Positions 1-8,438 of a DNA stretch of 64,000 nt are shown here, in pieces. Made by a program: the position numbers and the translations under genes. The notes beneath the pieces were generated by a model. The model was not told the DNA's origin. It did not search any database and saw only the letters and a list, made by a program, of their open reading frames with translations. Location: assembly GCF_900113675.1 (NCBI RefSeq), contig NZ_FOQE01000008.1:36850-100849 (forward strand), in the 5' to 3' direction. How positions within the stretch are numbered: position 1 is the stretch's first letter; the number at the start of each line of letters is the position of its first letter. Source of the DNA: Pisciglobus halotolerans. Lineage in GTDB: Bacteria > Bacillota > Bacilli > Lactobacillales > Carnobacteriaceae.

Positions 1-803
1 ATACGGGTTGCTTCAGAGTAGGGTTCTTCTCCTACATAACGAAAATGAATATTTAAAGTAGGCGCGATTGAATCCCTAAAAATTGTGGCATCTAGCTTTG
101 CTTGAATTTGAGTAACATCACTATTTTCTGTTAAAAAATAAGAAGGAAAAGTAGCAGATGAAACGAGATAACTTTTGGTATCGTGAATAGAAACATTGTC
201 TAAGTGTTGGATACCTTTATGAACAAGGTTTTTACGGTCAGTAGCTGGAAAAACAGAAATATCTTCAGAAAGAACAAACACATGAACCCAGTCGTTTTCT
301 TTAGCTGCAGCTTCAATTAAATATTGATGTCCTTTAGTGAATGGATTTGCATTCATAACGATACCAGCTATGCGATCACCTTCTACAACACTTTGAGATA
401 AAGCTTGAAGATACGATTCAAAGCCAAAAGAAGCTTTCTCCATAAAAACCAATTCTTCTACTCGTGCAATCTCTTTAAATCCTAAATGCTGAAAAGACAA
501 CGTTGCAGCTGGTTTAGTGTAGACATAACAAGCAGTCTCTCCTTTTTCAAACACTAAATTCATTAAGTGAGAAACTAACTGATTAATGGCTCCTCCTCCT
601 GTATAATCCTTACAAACGGCTAAACACTTTAAGACATTATCTGCAATTGAACCTGTACCAATTAGCTTTTCTCCATCAAAAAGCCCTACCGTATATTGAA
701 CATTTTCTTCTGTTCTTATTCCTGCGTGATGAAGTAATTTTTCCCATCGCTGATAATCTTTTTTACTTTTCTTAACCCATAAACGTTTTAATTGAAAGTC
801 CAT
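1..803 (-). CDS. citC: [citrate (pro-3S)-lyase] ligase, partial (3' end outside window)
   Basis: Read on the minus strand from the ATG at 801-803; the frame is open to the window edge, so the C-terminus is missing. The protein acetylates the prosthetic group of citrate lyase, making the lyase active for anaerobic citrate fermentation. The N-terminal half looks like a GNAT-type acetyltransferase region. The second half carries the nucleotidyltransferase signature GIVMNANPFTKGHQYLIEAA (HxGH-like 'TKGH'), typical of CitC. It lies downstream of citG and a GntR regulator on the same strand, but a terminator at about 931-966 separates it from citG, so it probably has its own promoter in 804-930. 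citDEF would be expected beyond the window edge (inference). Confidence 0.9.
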   Translation of the reverse strand, partial: MDFQLKRLWVKKSKKDYQRWEKLLHHAGIRTEENVQYTVGLFDGEKLIGTGSIADNVLKCLAVCKDYTGGGAINQLVSHLMNLVFEKGETACYVYTKPAATLSFQHLGFKEIARVEELVFMEKASFGFESYLQALSQSVVEGDRIAGIVMNANPFTKGHQYLIEAAAKENDWVHVFVLSEDISVFPATDRKNLVHKGIQHLDNVSIHDTKSYLVSSATFPSYFLTENSDVTQIQAKLDATIFRDSIAPTLNIHFRYVGEEPYSEATR

Positions 804-930
804 TTTTCCCCTTCCTTGCTGATTCGCTTCATCATCAATATTTAAAATCATTGCACTTTAAATTATACGCTTATATTTTTTAGCAGCAGGAAAAAGACAG
901 TAAAAAAACACGAAAAACAGCTTAAAAACA

Positions 931-966
931 AAAAAAGACCAACTTTTTAATTGTTGGTCTTTCTTA
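931..966 (-). terminator. Rho-independent terminator after citG
   Basis: Stem AAAGACCAAC / GTTGGTCTTT around a short AT-rich loop, immediately downstream of the citG stop on the minus strand, with an A/T-rich tail. It separates citG from citC. The remaining 804-930 is AT-rich leader with a TATAAT-like -10 for citC at 862-867 (minus strand) but no convincing -35. Confidence 0.7.
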
Positions 967-971
967 ATTAT

Positions 972-1874
972 CTAAAAAAGAGTTTCTAATTTCCCTAAAA
1001 AAATAACAAGAATCAATAAGTCTGCACTGCCGCCTGGACTTAGATTTTTTTCTACAAATAGCTCATTTAGTTGTTCAATTTTAAAGATTGTAGTTGATGT
1101 AAATGTTTTTTCTTCTTTTATCAGGTTCTTTGCTTTTTCTTGGACAAACAATAAAGCATCTATTCCACCACGATGAACAAGATTCGAATCTTCAACTGTT
1201 GCCATTAAGTAAAATAAAATTTCCAATAATTGCAAATGAAAAGCTTGATTCTTGTCTTGTTTTTCTATCATTGGCAAGATCCTTTGCTGAAGGATAGGAT
1301 AACCTGCTTCAGCTTCACCTCTAATACCTGTAAAGCCATACTTTAAATAGAGTTTTTCACCATGTGTCAATTGGTTTTTTAAATGAAGATTTTTAAAATC
1401 ATCAGAAACTAATCCAGCTGTCATCTTTTTAACATAAGAGAAAAGCATTTCTCTTTCTTTTGGTCCGATAGTCGGCCACTTTTTTTCCTCTGAAAGTTGT
1501 GGCTGAAATACCTTTCCAGCTGCTGCAAGAAAGATCCCTAATGAAAAGATAATCCCTTTGTGTGTATTGACACCTTTTGTTTCTTTAAACATTTCTTTTT
1601 CTGCTGCCATTCCTATAGGACGAATAGCTTGAAAAAGCTGTTTCGCTTCTCCTCTCCAATTCAATCCTCTTAAGGCAAATTCATAAAAGCCTTTCCCTAA
1701 ACCTGTTGAGCTATTTAGAAAAGTATAGATATTCATATCTGTATGAGAGCCGCTATTTTGAGCATCTACTAAGCCGGGTTTTGGAAACAAGATAGCCTCA
1801 TATAGAACAGCTTGTTGTGCATAAATTGCTAGTTGTCTGGCCCATTTCTGTGCTTTTTCTTTTTTAATTTCCAT
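972..1874 (-). CDS. citG: Triphosphoribosyl-dephospho-CoA synthase
   Basis: 300 aa, the usual CitG size. It makes the triphosphoribosyl-dephospho-CoA precursor of the citrate lyase acyl-carrier prosthetic group from ATP and dephospho-CoA. Visible family signatures are the N-terminal FPKPGLVDAQNSGSHTDM block, an internal DSNLVHRGG segment and the C-terminal SPGGSADLL motif. The ATG overlaps the 3' end of the upstream GntR regulator by 11 bases, so the two are translationally coupled. citC follows after a terminator. Citrate lyase structural genes are not in the window. Confidence 0.92.
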   Translation of the reverse strand: MEIKKEKAQKWARQLAIYAQQAVLYEAILFPKPGLVDAQNSGSHTDMNIYTFLNSSTGLGKGFYEFALRGLNWRGEAKQLFQAIRPIGMAAEKEMFKETKGVNTHKGIIFSLGIFLAAAGKVFQPQLSEEKKWPTIGPKEREMLFSYVKKMTAGLVSDDFKNLHLKNQLTHGEKLYLKYGFTGIRGEAEAGYPILQQRILPMIEKQDKNQAFHLQLLEILFYLMATVEDSNLVHRGGIDALLFVQEKAKNLIKEEKTFTSTTIFKIEQLNELFVEKNLSPGGSADLLILVIFLGKLETLF

Positions 1875-2565
1875 TTTGTTGTTTTTCCATTTCTGCCAAA
1901 ATAAATTTTTCTGAATAGCTTAAATGTTCTTGAATGATCAGTTTTATTTGTTCTGCATCTTTATTATACATTCCTCTATAAATCATCCAATGTTCGTCCA
2001 ATGCTTTCCTTCTTCTTTCTTCACCTGTCAATGATATATCTCTGAAACGCATTAAATATTCTCTTAATTTAGTAACAATTGAAGTTAAACGCGGCATCTC
2101 GCTAAGCTGGTAGATTGTTTCGTTAAAAACTGAAAATAATCGTATAACTTCTGCAAAATTTTGATTATTTTTATTGGCTTCTTCTGTTTTTTCTAATAGT
2201 TGTTTCAAATCGTCAAATTGTTCTTTGGACATTTTATTCATTGCATTAACAGTTGCAACTACATCTAAAGCTTGGCGTATCTGATAGATTTCCTTCGCAT
2301 CTTCAATGGTTATTCTTTTAACGACTGTTCCAAACTTAGGAATATATTCAACTAGCCCTTCTTTTTCTAAACGATGCAGCGCATCACGTATGGGCGTGCG
2401 ACTAATATTCATACGTTCTGCAAATTCTTTTTCTTTTATTCTTTGCCCAACAGGAATACGCCCAGTAATAATTGCTTTTCTAATACCATCATACACAATT
2501 TCGTTTAATGGCTTAAACTGTGAGGTATCTGTAAAACAAATAATCTCATTGATGTAATCTTCCAT
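1864..2565 (-). CDS. GntR/FCD-family regulator, probable citrate operon regulator (CitO-like)
   Basis: 233 aa. The N-terminal winged helix-turn-helix (residues about 15-80) contains the GntR core RMNISRTPIRDALHRLEKEG. The C-terminal part is an all-helical FCD effector domain. It starts at the ATG at 2563-2565 behind a strong AAGGAGG. It overlaps citG, which argues that it controls citrate lyase genes, as CitO does in Enterococcus (established for that family; assignment here is by context). A near-consensus cre lies upstream, so CcpA probably represses the unit when sugar is available. Confidence 0.8.
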   Translation of the reverse strand: MEDYINEIICFTDTSQFKPLNEIVYDGIRKAIITGRIPVGQRIKEKEFAERMNISRTPIRDALHRLEKEGLVEYIPKFGTVVKRITIEDAKEIYQIRQALDVVATVNAMNKMSKEQFDDLKQLLEKTEEANKNNQNFAEVIRLFSVFNETIYQLSEMPRLTSIVTKLREYLMRFRDISLTGEERRRKALDEHWMIYRGMYNKDAEQIKLIIQEHLSYSEKFILAEMEKQQNGN

Positions 2566-2636
2566 CTTTTCTCCCTCCTTAAGTTTTATAATGATCCTCC
2601 ATTTTTATATTTTCAATTTTTTCATTTACTCTCTTT

Positions 2637-2653
2637 TTAAAAAGCGCTTTCAT
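2637..2653 (-). promoter_or_regulatory. cre (CcpA) site upstream of the citO-citG unit
   Basis: On the minus strand the site reads ATGAAAGCGCTTTTTAA, matching the cre consensus TGWAANCGNTNWCA at nearly every position. It is about 72 bp upstream of the regulator start. Carbon catabolite repression of citrate genes is well known in lactic acid bacteria. Function here is inferred from sequence only. Confidence 0.65.
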
Positions 2654-2737
2654 TTTTACTTTATCTTAATTCTTATGTTAACACAAGAACATGTCTCTTA
2701 AAATTTTTCTTATTTTCTCTATAACTGTTTTAATATC

Positions 2738-2920
2738 CCTACAACGAATACTCTTTAGAAAGCAGTCTTCTCTTCCTGTGCTCAATATAGACTGATAGAC
2801 TTCTAGACATATACTATCATGCAGTTTTGCAGCTAATCGGTCCCGGCGTGACGAGAACCAAGAAAGGCTTTTAATGATGCAAAGTCTCGCTAACTTTGTG
2901 CCATTTCACTAACTGTCATT
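2738..2920 (+). repeat. Intergenic composite repeat with both flank modules and no 52-bp array
   Basis: This lies in a 640-base spacer without a gene (2566-3205). The first part (about 2738-2833; ACAACGAATACTC..., GCAGTCT, CTGTGCTC) resembles 42291-42412 and 49021-49148. The second part (about 2834-2920; GGTCCCGGCGTGACG... GCAAAGTCTCGCT) resembles 49431-49560 and, inverted, 38092-38225. At 49 kb the same two modules flank a 52-bp tandem array; here they are directly joined. The rest of the spacer shows only AT-rich sequence, the cre and the terminator at 3134. Confidence 0.6.
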
Positions 2921-3133
2921 TCATAGACAAATTAAACCTGCTTTTGTTAAGTAGAATATATAAAGAGATTATAGCATTCCTTTCGTCCTACTGATCTCTT
3001 TCCTTTTTCTTAATTTAAAGTTTTGAAGATCAATTATTTTGACAATAGTAAGAATTATATTTTTTGAACGGTTAATGGTTAAGGCTATAAAAATAAAATC
3101 TACTATTATTTTTATAGCGTCTACATTTATACT

Positions 3134-3178
3134 AAAAAAAAGCTGTCTCTAGTTGGCTAGCTAAAGACAGCTTTTTTC
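3134..3178 (-). terminator. Terminator of the GH13-GH65 operon
   Basis: Stem AAAAAGCTGTCT ... AGACAGCTTTTTT with T-runs on both strands, just past the GH65 stop codon. It probably works in both directions. Confidence 0.8.
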
Positions 3179-3205
3179 GTTTTAGAGTCTGTTAGGTTTG
3201 TTTTT

Positions 3206-5425
3206 TCATTTGTTTATTTTTTCAACGGTCACATCTTCTTGGGTGATGGTTACTTTGAATCGTTCTTGGCGGTATTGGATGGAGAAGGCTAGTTTTTCCC
3301 ATTGCTCAGGCAGATGAGGTTCAAAATGTATGCCGTCTTCTTTTACGGTCATGCCGGCAAATCCGTAGACCATGCTGAGCCAAGTTCCGCCAAGGTTGGC
3401 TGCATGAATGCCGTCTTTAGTGTTTCCTTGCAGATCCGTCAGATCCATTAAAGCGGTGCTGTTAAAGTACGGATACGCTTTTTCTTGGAAACCGAGCCGG
3501 GAAGCCATGATTCCGAAAATCGAACGAGACAGCGATGAATCATGGGTCGTGATTTTTTCATAGTAGAGGTAATCGCGCCGTTGCTGCTCGATCGAAACAG
3601 TATCTGGAAAAAGATACTCGGCTAATATGGTATCAGCTTGTTTGCTGACTTGGTGCTGATAAATAATGACAGGGTGGTAATGCAACAGCAATGGGAAGTT
3701 TTCTTTAGGAATAGTGGTCAGATCCCATGGCTTTCTTTCCAAAGCTGCCTCATCTTGCAGCGTCAGTTTCAAGTCTGGGTCATACAACAATTTCATGTTG
3801 ACTGCAGCTTTTTTCCACGCTGCTAATTCTTCCTCTTTTACTTCCAAGTGATCAAAAAGTGCTTGGTAGCCATCTTGCTGCCAGTATTTATCTGCATATT
3901 GAAAAGCCGCTTCTAAATTATTTTTTGCCATTCGATTCGTATAGTAGTTATTATTGACGAGAACAGTATATTCATCCGGCCCGGTGACGCCGGTGATATG
4001 AAAGGCGTCTTGTTCATCAAAGAAACCAAATGATGTCCAAAAGCGAGCGGTCTCGATCAACAACTCCAAACCATAGGCCTTCATAAACGTTTCATCTTTG
4101 GTTGTCTCATAGTAAAGCTGAGTGGCATAAGCAATATCACCATTGATATGCACTTGCGCTGTACCAGCTGGGTAATATGCACTGGCTTCATGTCCGTTGA
4201 TCGTCCGCCATGCAAACCAGGCACCTTTTTCAATCGATAACTCCCTAGCACGTTCACGAGCCTGAGGCAAGATCGTATGCCGGTATTTCAACAATTGACG
4301 GGCGATCTCTGGCTGTGTGTAAATGAAAAAAGGCAGCATGTACATTTCAGTGTCCCAGAAAAAGTGCCCTTCATAACCATCACCGGTCAAACCTTTAGCG
4401 GCGATATTTGTTTGACCATCTCTGCCGGCAGCTTGGTACAAATGAAACAAATTAAAATTCAATCCTTGTGCCAATTGGTCGTCACCGGTCAATTCGATGC
4501 CAGACGCCTCCCAGAATCGCGACATATGAGCAGCTTGTTCTTCAAAACCATTATCAAATCTGTTCAATGCCTGATTCAATTGTTTTTCGATTTCTGCTGG
4601 TGAAACGGCTTGATGCGCTGTTACTGGAGCGAAGTCACCATAATAAATAGCACTTTGGCATACCTTTGTTTCTTCTGGTTTCAACGAAAAAGAGAAAGTC
4701 TCTTCATACGTTTGGTTTGCCTCGTCAAAAGTCAGCTGTTTTTCTGTTGCTTCGTCTTTGACCGTTGTTTTTTTGCCGACAACTACTGCCAGTCGGCTGC
4801 GATTCGTTTGTGTCTCTAACAGAGGAAAGTGTTCAGACAACTTTTCATAATGCAAATTCCCTCTCGCTTGTGCTTTACGCGGATCATCGCTGACTTGGTC
4901 TGCTTCTGTTTTTTCTGGGCCTAAGCAAGTCTTGAATTGGAGTGGCTCAGCAGCTTGGGAAAGGTTGGTCAGCTTCGTCTCGATCAGCAGCAAATGAGGA
5001 TCTTCAAAACTAGCCATGCGCCGTGTTTCTATCCGCACTTTTACCCCCGCTGCTAACCAAATGAAGGTCCGCTCATAAGTTGCCTTCTTCAAATCAAGCT
5101 TCCGTTCTTCTTCTAAAATTTCGCCATCTCTGCCTAATACTTGATCACGGTAGATTAGCGTCTGCATTTTCCCATTTGGCACCCGTTGGATGGTTTGATG
5201 TTCTTTAGCATAACCAAAGGCCGTTTCGCCGTAAGTGATCAGCTCACTCTCATAAAAACCATTGATAAAGGTCCCTTCGTCTACCAACTCATGCGAAAAA
5301 GCCGCTTCTTCCCGGCTGCCTCGCGTGCCAAAATGCCCATTACTCAAGGCAAAGATCGTTTCAAAAAAGCCTGGATCTCGTTCAATCGGAAAGTCTTGCT
5401 GTTGAATCAAAAACTTGTCTATCAT
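3206..5425 (-). CDS. Glycoside hydrolase family 65 disaccharide phosphorylase (maltose/kojibiose/nigerose phosphorylase-like)
   Basis: 739 aa, typical for GH65, with no signal peptide, so cytoplasmic. The family phosphorolyses an alpha-linked glucose disaccharide to beta-glucose-1-phosphate plus glucose. Order of parts: N-terminal beta-sandwich beginning ALSNGHFGTRGSREE; (alpha/alpha)6 barrel with GDGYEGHFFWDTEMYMLPFF; the segment TGPDEYTVLVNNNYYTN, whose Glu is the expected general acid; a C-terminal beta-domain. The start is the ATG two bases after the GH13 stop codon, with AAAGGAGC upstream. The substrate cannot be fixed from sequence. No beta-phosphoglucomutase lies in the window. Confidence 0.85.
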   Translation of the reverse strand: MIDKFLIQQQDFPIERDPGFFETIFALSNGHFGTRGSREEAAFSHELVDEGTFINGFYESELITYGETAFGYAKEHQTIQRVPNGKMQTLIYRDQVLGRDGEILEEERKLDLKKATYERTFIWLAAGVKVRIETRRMASFEDPHLLLIETKLTNLSQAAEPLQFKTCLGPEKTEADQVSDDPRKAQARGNLHYEKLSEHFPLLETQTNRSRLAVVVGKKTTVKDEATEKQLTFDEANQTYEETFSFSLKPEETKVCQSAIYYGDFAPVTAHQAVSPAEIEKQLNQALNRFDNGFEEQAAHMSRFWEASGIELTGDDQLAQGLNFNLFHLYQAAGRDGQTNIAAKGLTGDGYEGHFFWDTEMYMLPFFIYTQPEIARQLLKYRHTILPQARERARELSIEKGAWFAWRTINGHEASAYYPAGTAQVHINGDIAYATQLYYETTKDETFMKAYGLELLIETARFWTSFGFFDEQDAFHITGVTGPDEYTVLVNNNYYTNRMAKNNLEAAFQYADKYWQQDGYQALFDHLEVKEEELAAWKKAAVNMKLLYDPDLKLTLQDEAALERKPWDLTTIPKENFPLLLHYHPVIIYQHQVSKQADTILAEYLFPDTVSIEQQRRDYLYYEKITTHDSSLSRSIFGIMASRLGFQEKAYPYFNSTALMDLTDLQGNTKDGIHAANLGGTWLSMVYGFAGMTVKEDGIHFEPHLPEQWEKLAFSIQYRQERFKVTITQEDVTVEKINK

Positions 5426-5427
5426 CG

Positions 5428-7080
5428 TTATCTGCTCCTTTGATAAATTTGGGTTTCAAATGGTCTAAAGCAGCATTCATCGGTTACATTTGCTAAGCAT
5501 TCAGAATAATTACTGAGAACAAGTGTCCAACTTTGCTCGCGCACTTGAAAGGGCAAGTAAAAAACAGCTTCTGTCTTCGAGAGATTGATGAGAATCAAAA
5601 AGGTTTGCTTTGCGCCCCGACGTTCATAAATCATCATTTGCCGGTGTTTCAAGTTGTGGATATGAAAGGTCCCGTTCAGCAATGCTTCTTCTGATTTCCG
5701 CAATTGAATCAATGTGCGATAGTAATGCCAAATCGAATCTGGATCCTTTTTCTCAGCAGCGAGATTGATCGTGTCTTTGTTGGGATTGACACGCAGCCAT
5801 GGTTCAACTTGGCTGAAGCCGGCATATGTACTGGTGTCCCATTGCATCGGCGATCGGGCATTGTCCCGTGAAGCTCGCGCTAATTTTTTGAACACGGCTT
5901 CTGGATCCTCTCCTTTCGCCACTTGCTGTTCATAGTGTCTGCGGGTATCCACTGCATCAATTTCGTCAATCGACTGAAATGGGACATTGGTCATTCCCAA
6001 TTCTTGCCCTTGGTAAATAAATGGCGTCCCCTTCAGCAACATAAACAGCGTTGCCAGTGCTTTAGCGGATACTTTCCAATATTCTTTATCTTCACCAAAT
6101 ACAGAAACGGAGCGCGGCAAATCATGATTTTCCATAAACAAGGCATTCCAGCCATCCTCTGCCAAGGCGTACTGCCAACGCGCCAAAGCTTTTTTCAGCT
6201 GACGAATATGCGGTTGATCTTTAGGATCATTTGCCCAAACATGAACATGATCAAATGTAAAAATCATACAAAAGTAGCCATTTTGGCCTACCCATTCATG
6301 CGCATCAGCAACAGGGACCCCACTCGCTTCACCAATGGATAAAGTTGCCGGATATGCATCAAAGACTTGCCTCAGTTTTCGCAAATAAACCCCGATGCCT
6401 TCCACATTCATATAAGTATCGGCCAACTTTTTAGAGACATCTTGTAAATCGCGCTTTTTAATATGGGTAATTGCATCGATACGAAAGCCGTCGATTCCTT
6501 TGCCAAGCCACCAACGAACCATTCGATACAGCTCCTGACGCAAGACGGGATTTTCCCAGTTTAGATCCGGTTGTTCTTTGGCAAAAATGTGCAGATAATA
6601 CTCTTGGGTCTGTTCATCCCATTCCCATGCAGAGCCGCCAAACAATGACGGCCAATTCGATGGCAGTTCACCATTTGAGCGCGGCGGATGCCAAATGTAG
6701 TAATCGCGATAAGGGTTATCTTTACTCTGCCTCGATGCTAAGAACCAAGGATGCTGATCAGAAGTGTGGTTGATCACCAAATCCATGATCAGTCGCAGGC
6801 CTTTTTCATGCACAGCTTCTAATAACCGCTCAAAATCTTCCATCGTTCCAAATGCTTCCATAATATCTCGATAGTCACTGATGTCATAGCCATTGTCCAC
6901 ATTAGGCGAAGGATAAATGGGACTCAGCCAAATAAAGTCAATCCCAAGCTCGACTAAATCATCCAAGTGCTCACGTATCCCATTTAAGTCGCCGATTCCA
7001 TCCTGATTGCTGTCTGCAAAACTTCTCGGATAAATTTGATAGCCGATTGCGTTTCTCCACCATGCTTCTTCAACTGCCAC
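5428..7080 (-). CDS. GH13 alpha-glucosidase
   Basis: 550 aa from a GTG at 7078-7080, chosen because AGGAGGGG lies 8 bases upstream; a longer frame from a TTG at 7098 would place that RBS inside the gene. It is a TIM-barrel enzyme of the oligo-1,6-glucosidase/alpha-glucosidase group: N-terminal AIGYQIYPRSFADSNQDGIGD, DLVINHTSD, nucleophile region GFRIDAITH, acid region IGEASGV and MENHDLPR. Ala after the nucleophile Asp (rather than Val) is associated in the family with alpha-1,4 preference; that is inference. It has no signal peptide, so it likely acts on imported oligosaccharides together with the adjacent GH65 phosphorylase. Confidence 0.88.
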   Translation of the reverse strand: MAVEEAWWRNAIGYQIYPRSFADSNQDGIGDLNGIREHLDDLVELGIDFIWLSPIYPSPNVDNGYDISDYRDIMEAFGTMEDFERLLEAVHEKGLRLIMDLVINHTSDQHPWFLASRQSKDNPYRDYYIWHPPRSNGELPSNWPSLFGGSAWEWDEQTQEYYLHIFAKEQPDLNWENPVLRQELYRMVRWWLGKGIDGFRIDAITHIKKRDLQDVSKKLADTYMNVEGIGVYLRKLRQVFDAYPATLSIGEASGVPVADAHEWVGQNGYFCMIFTFDHVHVWANDPKDQPHIRQLKKALARWQYALAEDGWNALFMENHDLPRSVSVFGEDKEYWKVSAKALATLFMLLKGTPFIYQGQELGMTNVPFQSIDEIDAVDTRRHYEQQVAKGEDPEAVFKKLARASRDNARSPMQWDTSTYAGFSQVEPWLRVNPNKDTINLAAEKKDPDSIWHYYRTLIQLRKSEEALLNGTFHIHNLKHRQMMIYERRGAKQTFLILINLSKTEAVFYLPFQVREQSWTLVLSNYSECLANVTDECCFRPFETQIYQRSR

Positions 7081-7121
7081 CGATACCCCTCCTCTCAACT
7101 ACTAGCTGGTTGTCTGCTCAT

Positions 7122-7643
7122 TTAAACCTGCCATTTTGTGCGATCAGCTTTCTCTAAATAAGGCTGAGGTGTCGGATAAGTGATGATTTCCAAAGTAGAG
7201 CCCCATGGCGTATGAACGTAGCAAAATTGGTTGCCTTTTCCAGCTTCAAGCCCGCTTAACGGCTGGGGATCGGCCAGCCTCTTACCGCCCGCTGCTTCCA
7301 CATTTGCCAACGTCTTTTCCAAATCATCGGTATAAAAAGCGATATGCGTCCACCCAATATCGCTGGAGCAGATTGGCCCTTTTTGATCTGGCCCTTCGAA
7401 TTCGAATAGCTCGATTCCAGGTCCATTTGGAAAAACCAACATGCGGATCGCCCGCTGCGCCATTGTATCCGGCACGCCTAAACGTTGTTGTGTTTCTGCG
7501 TCATCGCGTTTGGGCTCCGTTTTCTTCAGTGTTTCATACAAAACTTCACCCTGCAAAGCCTCGATGAAAAAAGTAGTCGCTTGTTCAATATCCGGCACCG
7601 TTAAACCGACATGATCGATACCGTGAACAGGTGTTTGTGACAT
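7122..7643 (-). CDS. VOC/glyoxalase superfamily protein
   Basis: 173 aa made of two beta-alpha-beta-beta-beta modules: residues about 7-85 (HVGLTVPDIEQATTFF ... GIELFEF) and 90-160 (GWTHIAFYTDDLEKTL ... TLEIITY). The paired His/Glu positions are those used for the metal site of glyoxalase I, methylmalonyl-CoA epimerase and dioxygenase relatives; the exact reaction is not recognisable. It starts at the ATG at 7643 after TATGGAGGAG. It is first in a three-gene operon with the alpha-glucosidase and the GH65 phosphorylase, an unexpected partner that suggests a role in sugar handling, though nothing in the protein proves it. Confidence 0.8.
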   Translation of the reverse strand: MSQTPVHGIDHVGLTVPDIEQATTFFIEALQGEVLYETLKKTEPKRDDAETQQRLGVPDTMAQRAIRMLVFPNGPGIELFEFEGPDQKGPICSSDIGWTHIAFYTDDLEKTLANVEAAGGKRLADPQPLSGLEAGKGNQFCYVHTPWGSTLEIITYPTPQPYLEKADRTKWQV

Positions 7644-7671
7644 TTAATCTCCTCCATACTGTATCGTCGTC

Positions 7672-7698
7672 GGGTTTCTCTTTTTTCATGAGAAACCC
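7672..7698 (-). promoter_or_regulatory. Perfect 9-bp inverted repeat in the leader of the VOC-GH13-GH65 operon
   Basis: GGGTTTCTC, nine-base spacer, GAGAAACCC, lying between the predicted promoter (7717-7745) and the VOC start. There is no T-run on the minus strand, so it is a better candidate for an operator or mRNA 5' hairpin than for a terminator. The regulator is unknown. Confidence 0.45.
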
Positions 7699-7716
7699 TT
7701 TTCATCTTCACTTTTT

Positions 7717-7745
7717 ATTATAGTTGTCCCCACAAAGGAAGTAAA
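7717..7745 (-). promoter_or_regulatory. Sigma-A type promoter of the VOC-GH13-GH65 operon
   Basis: On the minus strand: TTTACT (7740-7745), 17-bp spacer, TATAAT (7717-7722). Confidence 0.55.
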
Positions 7746-7811
7746 CTTTTTGGTCACCCGCTAATCTTGATCTTGAACATGCCGCAAATCAGCATGACTT
7801 GCTTCTATAGG

Positions 7812-8215
7812 GACAACTCAAATTCATTTTGATTTGCGAGCTGGAACGCAAACGGATTTTGTATCCAACTCAAATGGATGCTGATCACTGAGTTGGAATG
7901 CAAACGATTTTTAGGTCCAACTCGAAGGAGTGCTGCCCGTTGAGTTGGAACGCAAACGGATTTTAGGTTCAACTCGAATGAGTGCTGGTCGTTGAGTTGG
8001 AATGCAAACGATTTTTAGGTCCAACTCGAATGAGTGCTGCCCATTGAGTTGGAACGCAAACGGGTTTTAGGTTCAACTCGAATGAATGCTGATCACTGAG
8101 TTGGAACGCAAACGGCTTTTAGATCCAACTCGAATGAATGCTGACCACTGAGTTGGAACGCAAATGGATTTAATGTCTAACTCGAATGACTTCTGGTCAC
8201 TGAGCTGGAACGAGA
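7812..8215. repeat. 52-bp tandem array 1 (about 8 units)
   Basis: GAGTTGG/GAGCTGG arms start at 7838, 7890, 7942, 7994, 8046, 8098, 8150 and 8202, so all seven spacings are 52. Each unit pairs GAGTTGGA with TCCAACTC. The skeleton is AACTC, 18 bases, GAGTTGG, 22 bases. It lies in a 795-base spacer between two divergent transcription units, between their predicted promoters. The flanks 7746-7811 and 8216-8313 show nothing else recognisable. Confidence 0.95.
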
Positions 8216-8313
8216 GCCCATTTGCAGCAGCCAAAGTGAACAGAAATAGTGCACGAGATGAGTTTTCAGAAAAACAAACTGACTTAGAAGGCTAGCGTTA
8301 AAAAGATTTCTGC

Positions 8314-8341
8314 TTGTCAATTTTGATAAAAGCTTTATAAT
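8314..8341 (+). promoter_or_regulatory. Sigma-A type promoter of the DUF1846 gene
   Basis: TTGTCA (8314-8319), 16-bp spacer, TATAAT (8336-8341). Confidence 0.6.
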
Positions 8342-8360
8342 GATAAAAGATGTGTTTTGG

Positions 8361-8407
8361 CTGCCTTTCTTCTATGAAGCGTTCTACTAGCTGATGAAGG
8401 AAGGCAG
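8361..8407 (+). promoter_or_regulatory. Long 5'-leader hairpin of the DUF1846 gene
   Basis: CTGCCTTTCTTC and GAAGGAAGGCAG pair over 12 positions with one mismatch around a 23-base loop, between the promoter and the ribosome binding site. Only a short T-run (TTT) follows. It may be an attenuator, a protein-binding site or an mRNA-stability element. Confidence 0.4.
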
Positions 8408-8438
8408 TTTACGGAATGGAAAGCGAGTGAGGGGAAAT

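Noticed and set aside
7838..8215. Arrays as multiple intrinsic terminators
   Set aside because: The hairpins lack T-runs and have long loops, and array 1 lies between divergent promoters where no transcript needs ending.
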